The notes under the pieces are model-generated. The model was not told the DNA's origin and did no database searches. It saw nothing but the letters and a program-made list of their open reading frames with translations. Made by a program: the position numbers and the translations under genes. A stretch of 42,811 nt of DNA from Bacteroidota bacterium (lineage in GTDB: Bacteria; Bacteroidota; Bacteroidia; Sphingobacteriales; Sphingobacteriaceae), in NCBI GenBank assembly GCA_013286985.1, contig JABDEQ010000009.1, positions 1-42,811 of the forward strand, given 5' to 3'. Position 1 is the stretch's first letter; each line of letters starts with the position of its first letter. Of this stretch, positions 41,310-42,811 are shown in pieces.

Positions 41310-42752
41310 TCAAAGCGCCTCTTTCCAGGTGCTGCTGTCTTTCAGCATTACTTCGCGCAATAGTCTTATCTGTGGCATGCCGTGGTTCAACACTTCATCA
41401 TGAAACTTTTTGAGTGTGAAATTAGCGCCTTCCTGTTTCTGATAATCAGTACGTAGTTTAAGGATCTCCAACTTACCAATGGTATAAAACAAATAACCCG
41501 GATCAAAAGTACCACGCAGTGCTTCCTGATACGATGGTTTTTCGCCCTGATACCAGTTATCCATAAAGAATTTGGTGGCCTCATCCAGCTTCATGCCCTG
41601 GCAATGTGTTTTGATAGAAACACACAGGCGGCAAAGACGCAGTAAGGCATCACCAGTTTGTGCCAGGCGGTATTTGGCTGCCAGTACGGTATCGCCATTA
41701 TGCCCGTAACCGGCATCGGCCATCATTTGCTCACAGTAGTGGGCCCATCCTTCAATATAGGCATAGCTGCCAAATATCTTTTCAATACGGGTTGCACCTG
41801 ATGCATTCAGATGCAAAAACTGGGTGTAATGACCCGGATAGGCTTCATGTATGGTGATATTATCGGTAGTATAGTAGTCAAATTGTGCCAGCCAGTCTTC
41901 CTTTTGTTTAGGTGTCCATTTAGGGTCAACAGGCGTAATGTAGTAAAACGCTTCAGTAGCCTTAGTTTCAAACGGCCCCGGATCATCATTTGATGCCGTG
42001 CTGGTTGCCCGGGCATATTGTGGTGTTTCGGTTACTTTTAAATTAACGTTTGCAGGCATGGTAACAATGCTTTTGTCTGTAAGAAACTTGCGGATAGCCT
42101 CTACATTTTTCTTCGCATCTGGAATAAGAGCTTCAGCCGTTGGATGATCCTTTTGCAGATCGTGATAAACATCAATTGGTTTTTTATTCGGGTTGATGGT
42201 TTTTGCGGCTGCATTAAACACGGCCTGTTGTTTCTTTAATTCGGCCAAACCTATTTCCAATATCTTTTCGGGCGAAACGGTTATACCCTCGCTGTAAAGC
42301 AGCATTTTTTTATAGCTGGCCTCGCCTATGGCGTAATTGTTATTGGCTTTTGGCAGTTTCTCTTTTTGCAGCCAGGCAGCGTAACCGTTTATGGCATCAA
42401 CAGCAGTTTTGTTGGCGGCGTTAAAAGCCTTCATCAGGGTGTCATTTTTAACATCCTTTAAAGCAACTTTTAAATCGTGATTCAAAAAGTCGGCAGTGCC
42501 CTGGGCAATTTGGATGGCTGTTTCCACGTAAGGCTTAGCCAGTGTATCCTTTAAATTGGCTTTTGCTGCCGCGAAAACATTGGGTGCATTTTTTTCAATG
42601 GCGATGATAGATTTCACTCTATCTTCCAGCGGTGCAAAATCGCGTTTAATATAAATGCTGATGTCAACAGCACCGGCATAGGTCATGGGGTTTCTGTCGT
42701 ACGTACCCATATCCTCAAAAGTGAAGATCTCATTTTTAATGGCGTCCCACAA
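41310..42752 (-). CDS. DUF885-family protein (putative peptidase), N-terminus missing
   Basis: The 480 residues visible begin inside the family. Relatives are usually about 580-600 aa with a signal peptide. The zinc-peptidase-like motif HEAYPGHYTQFLHL, followed by EGWAHYCEQMM (conserved E and H), marks the DUF885 catalytic region. The C-terminal part ends SYQEALRGTFDPGYLFYTIG ... ILKLRTDYQKQ as in the family. The frame can be followed back through 42758 (CFLWDAIKNE), after which the sequence folds back on itself, so the apparent start at 42752 (TTG) is not real and the true N-terminus lies beyond this window. Relatives are exported dipeptidase-like proteins of uncertain activity. Confidence 0.88.
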   Translation of the reverse strand: MWDAIKNEIFTFEDMGTYDRNPMTYAGAVDISIYIKRDFAPLEDRVKSIIAIEKNAPNVFAAAKANLKDTLAKPYVETAIQIAQGTADFLNHDLKVALKDVKNDTLMKAFNAANKTAVDAINGYAAWLQKEKLPKANNNYAIGEASYKKMLLYSEGITVSPEKILEIGLAELKKQQAVFNAAAKTINPNKKPIDVYHDLQKDHPTAEALIPDAKKNVEAIRKFLTDKSIVTMPANVNLKVTETPQYARATSTASNDDPGPFETKATEAFYYITPVDPKWTPKQKEDWLAQFDYYTTDNITIHEAYPGHYTQFLHLNASGATRIEKIFGSYAYIEGWAHYCEQMMADAGYGHNGDTVLAAKYRLAQTGDALLRLCRLCVSIKTHCQGMKLDEATKFFMDNWYQGEKPSYQEALRGTFDPGYLFYTIGKLEILKLRTDYQKQEGANFTLKKFHDEVLNHGMPQIRLLREVMLKDSSTWKEAL

Positions 42753-42811
42753 AAAGCAGGGACGCCATTAAAAATGAGATCTTCACTTTTGAGGATATGG
42801 GTACGTACGAC
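42696..42811. repeat. Perfect 53-bp inverted repeat at the very end of the window (fold-back)
   Basis: Bases 42696-42748 are the exact reverse complement of 42759-42811, with a 10-nt loop (ACAAAAAGCA). The right arm stops exactly at the last base, and the left arm is coding sequence of the DUF885 gene. A perfect palindrome of this size inside a conserved coding region, ending at the edge, is best explained as a chimeric fold-back from library preparation or assembly. Confidence 0.9.

Noticed and set aside
42759..42811. Start of a new gene or a natural attenuator hairpin at the right edge
   Set aside because: The sequence is an exact mirror of the DUF885 coding strand and stops at the window edge, so it is treated as an artefact.

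Overview
The window looks like a chromosomal contig from a member of the Bacteroidota, most likely family Sphingobacteriaceae (Mucilaginibacter/Pedobacter-like). The reasons are: several SusC-like/outer-membrane beta-barrel family proteins with carboxypeptidase-regulatory N-termini, MacB/FtsX-type permeases with the MIKNYxxIAWRN N-terminus, a tRNA promoter with the Bacteroidota TTTG-N19-TAnnTTTG architecture, start sites mostly without Shine-Dalgarno sequences, and a Kdp system organised in the Bacteroidota manner. The genus is an inference; no marker gene here settles it. Apart from one A+T-rich nuclease gene, the content reads as ordinary chromosome. There is no prophage, transposase, integrase or CRISPR array.

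Layout. (1) 1-9.4 kb: the N-terminal part of an FtsX-type permease running off the left edge, a secreted GH30 glycosidase, a secreted metallophosphoesterase, a pyridoxamine-phosphate-oxidase-fold protein, PurU, a Pmp3/YqaE membrane peptide, a small cupin, a PagL-like outer-membrane lipase and a sigma-54-dependent response regulator. (2) 9.5-10.7 kb: a solitary PD-(D/E)XK nuclease gene bracketed by a 29-bp perfect direct repeat. (3) 11.3-21.7 kb: a potassium-uptake locus, consisting of a 30-aa membrane peptide, kdpF, kdpA, kdpB, kdpC, an OmpL/BBP2-type porin and a small secreted protein broken by a poly-A frameshift. After a terminator come a free-standing KdpD sensor/USP protein, a separate membrane histidine kinase and a Spy-like periplasmic protein. 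No OmpR-type KdpE is present; the sigma-54 regulator at 8.0 kb is the obvious candidate partner. (4) 21.8-26.9 kb: housekeeping genes accA, a serine hydrolase, tRNA-Gln, prs, rplY and pth. (5) 27.0-34.8 kb: two 820-aa outer-membrane receptor paralogues of identical length flanking a blaI - M56 peptidase (blaR1-like) pair; the peptidase gene carries an in-frame amber codon. (6) 35.0-42.8 kb: an ArsC/Spx-like protein, an M1 aminopeptidase, a complete FtsX-type permease paralogous to the one at the left edge, a secreted regulatory-domain protein, a proline-rich mini-lipoprotein and a DUF885 protein truncated at the right edge.

Functionally the centrepiece is the Kdp locus. KdpFABC would pump K+ across the inner membrane, and the porin would admit ions across the outer membrane. 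The split KdpD/histidine-kinase pair plus the sigma-54 regulator would sense K+ or turgor and control the operon.

Intergenic DNA is unusually structured. It contains long perfect palindromes with a GGGTTTAAACCC-like core, G/C-tract inverted-repeat pairs that abut start codons, and several families of word-like degenerate repeats (ATTTCGG words, AAGAGCCAAGA words, TCTAATCACTAACCTC words, ATGGTTCATAG words) that form large hairpins between genes.

The last 116 bases are a perfect 53-bp-arm fold-back ending exactly at the window edge. This is best read as an assembly or library artefact, so the N-terminus of the last gene should not be trusted.
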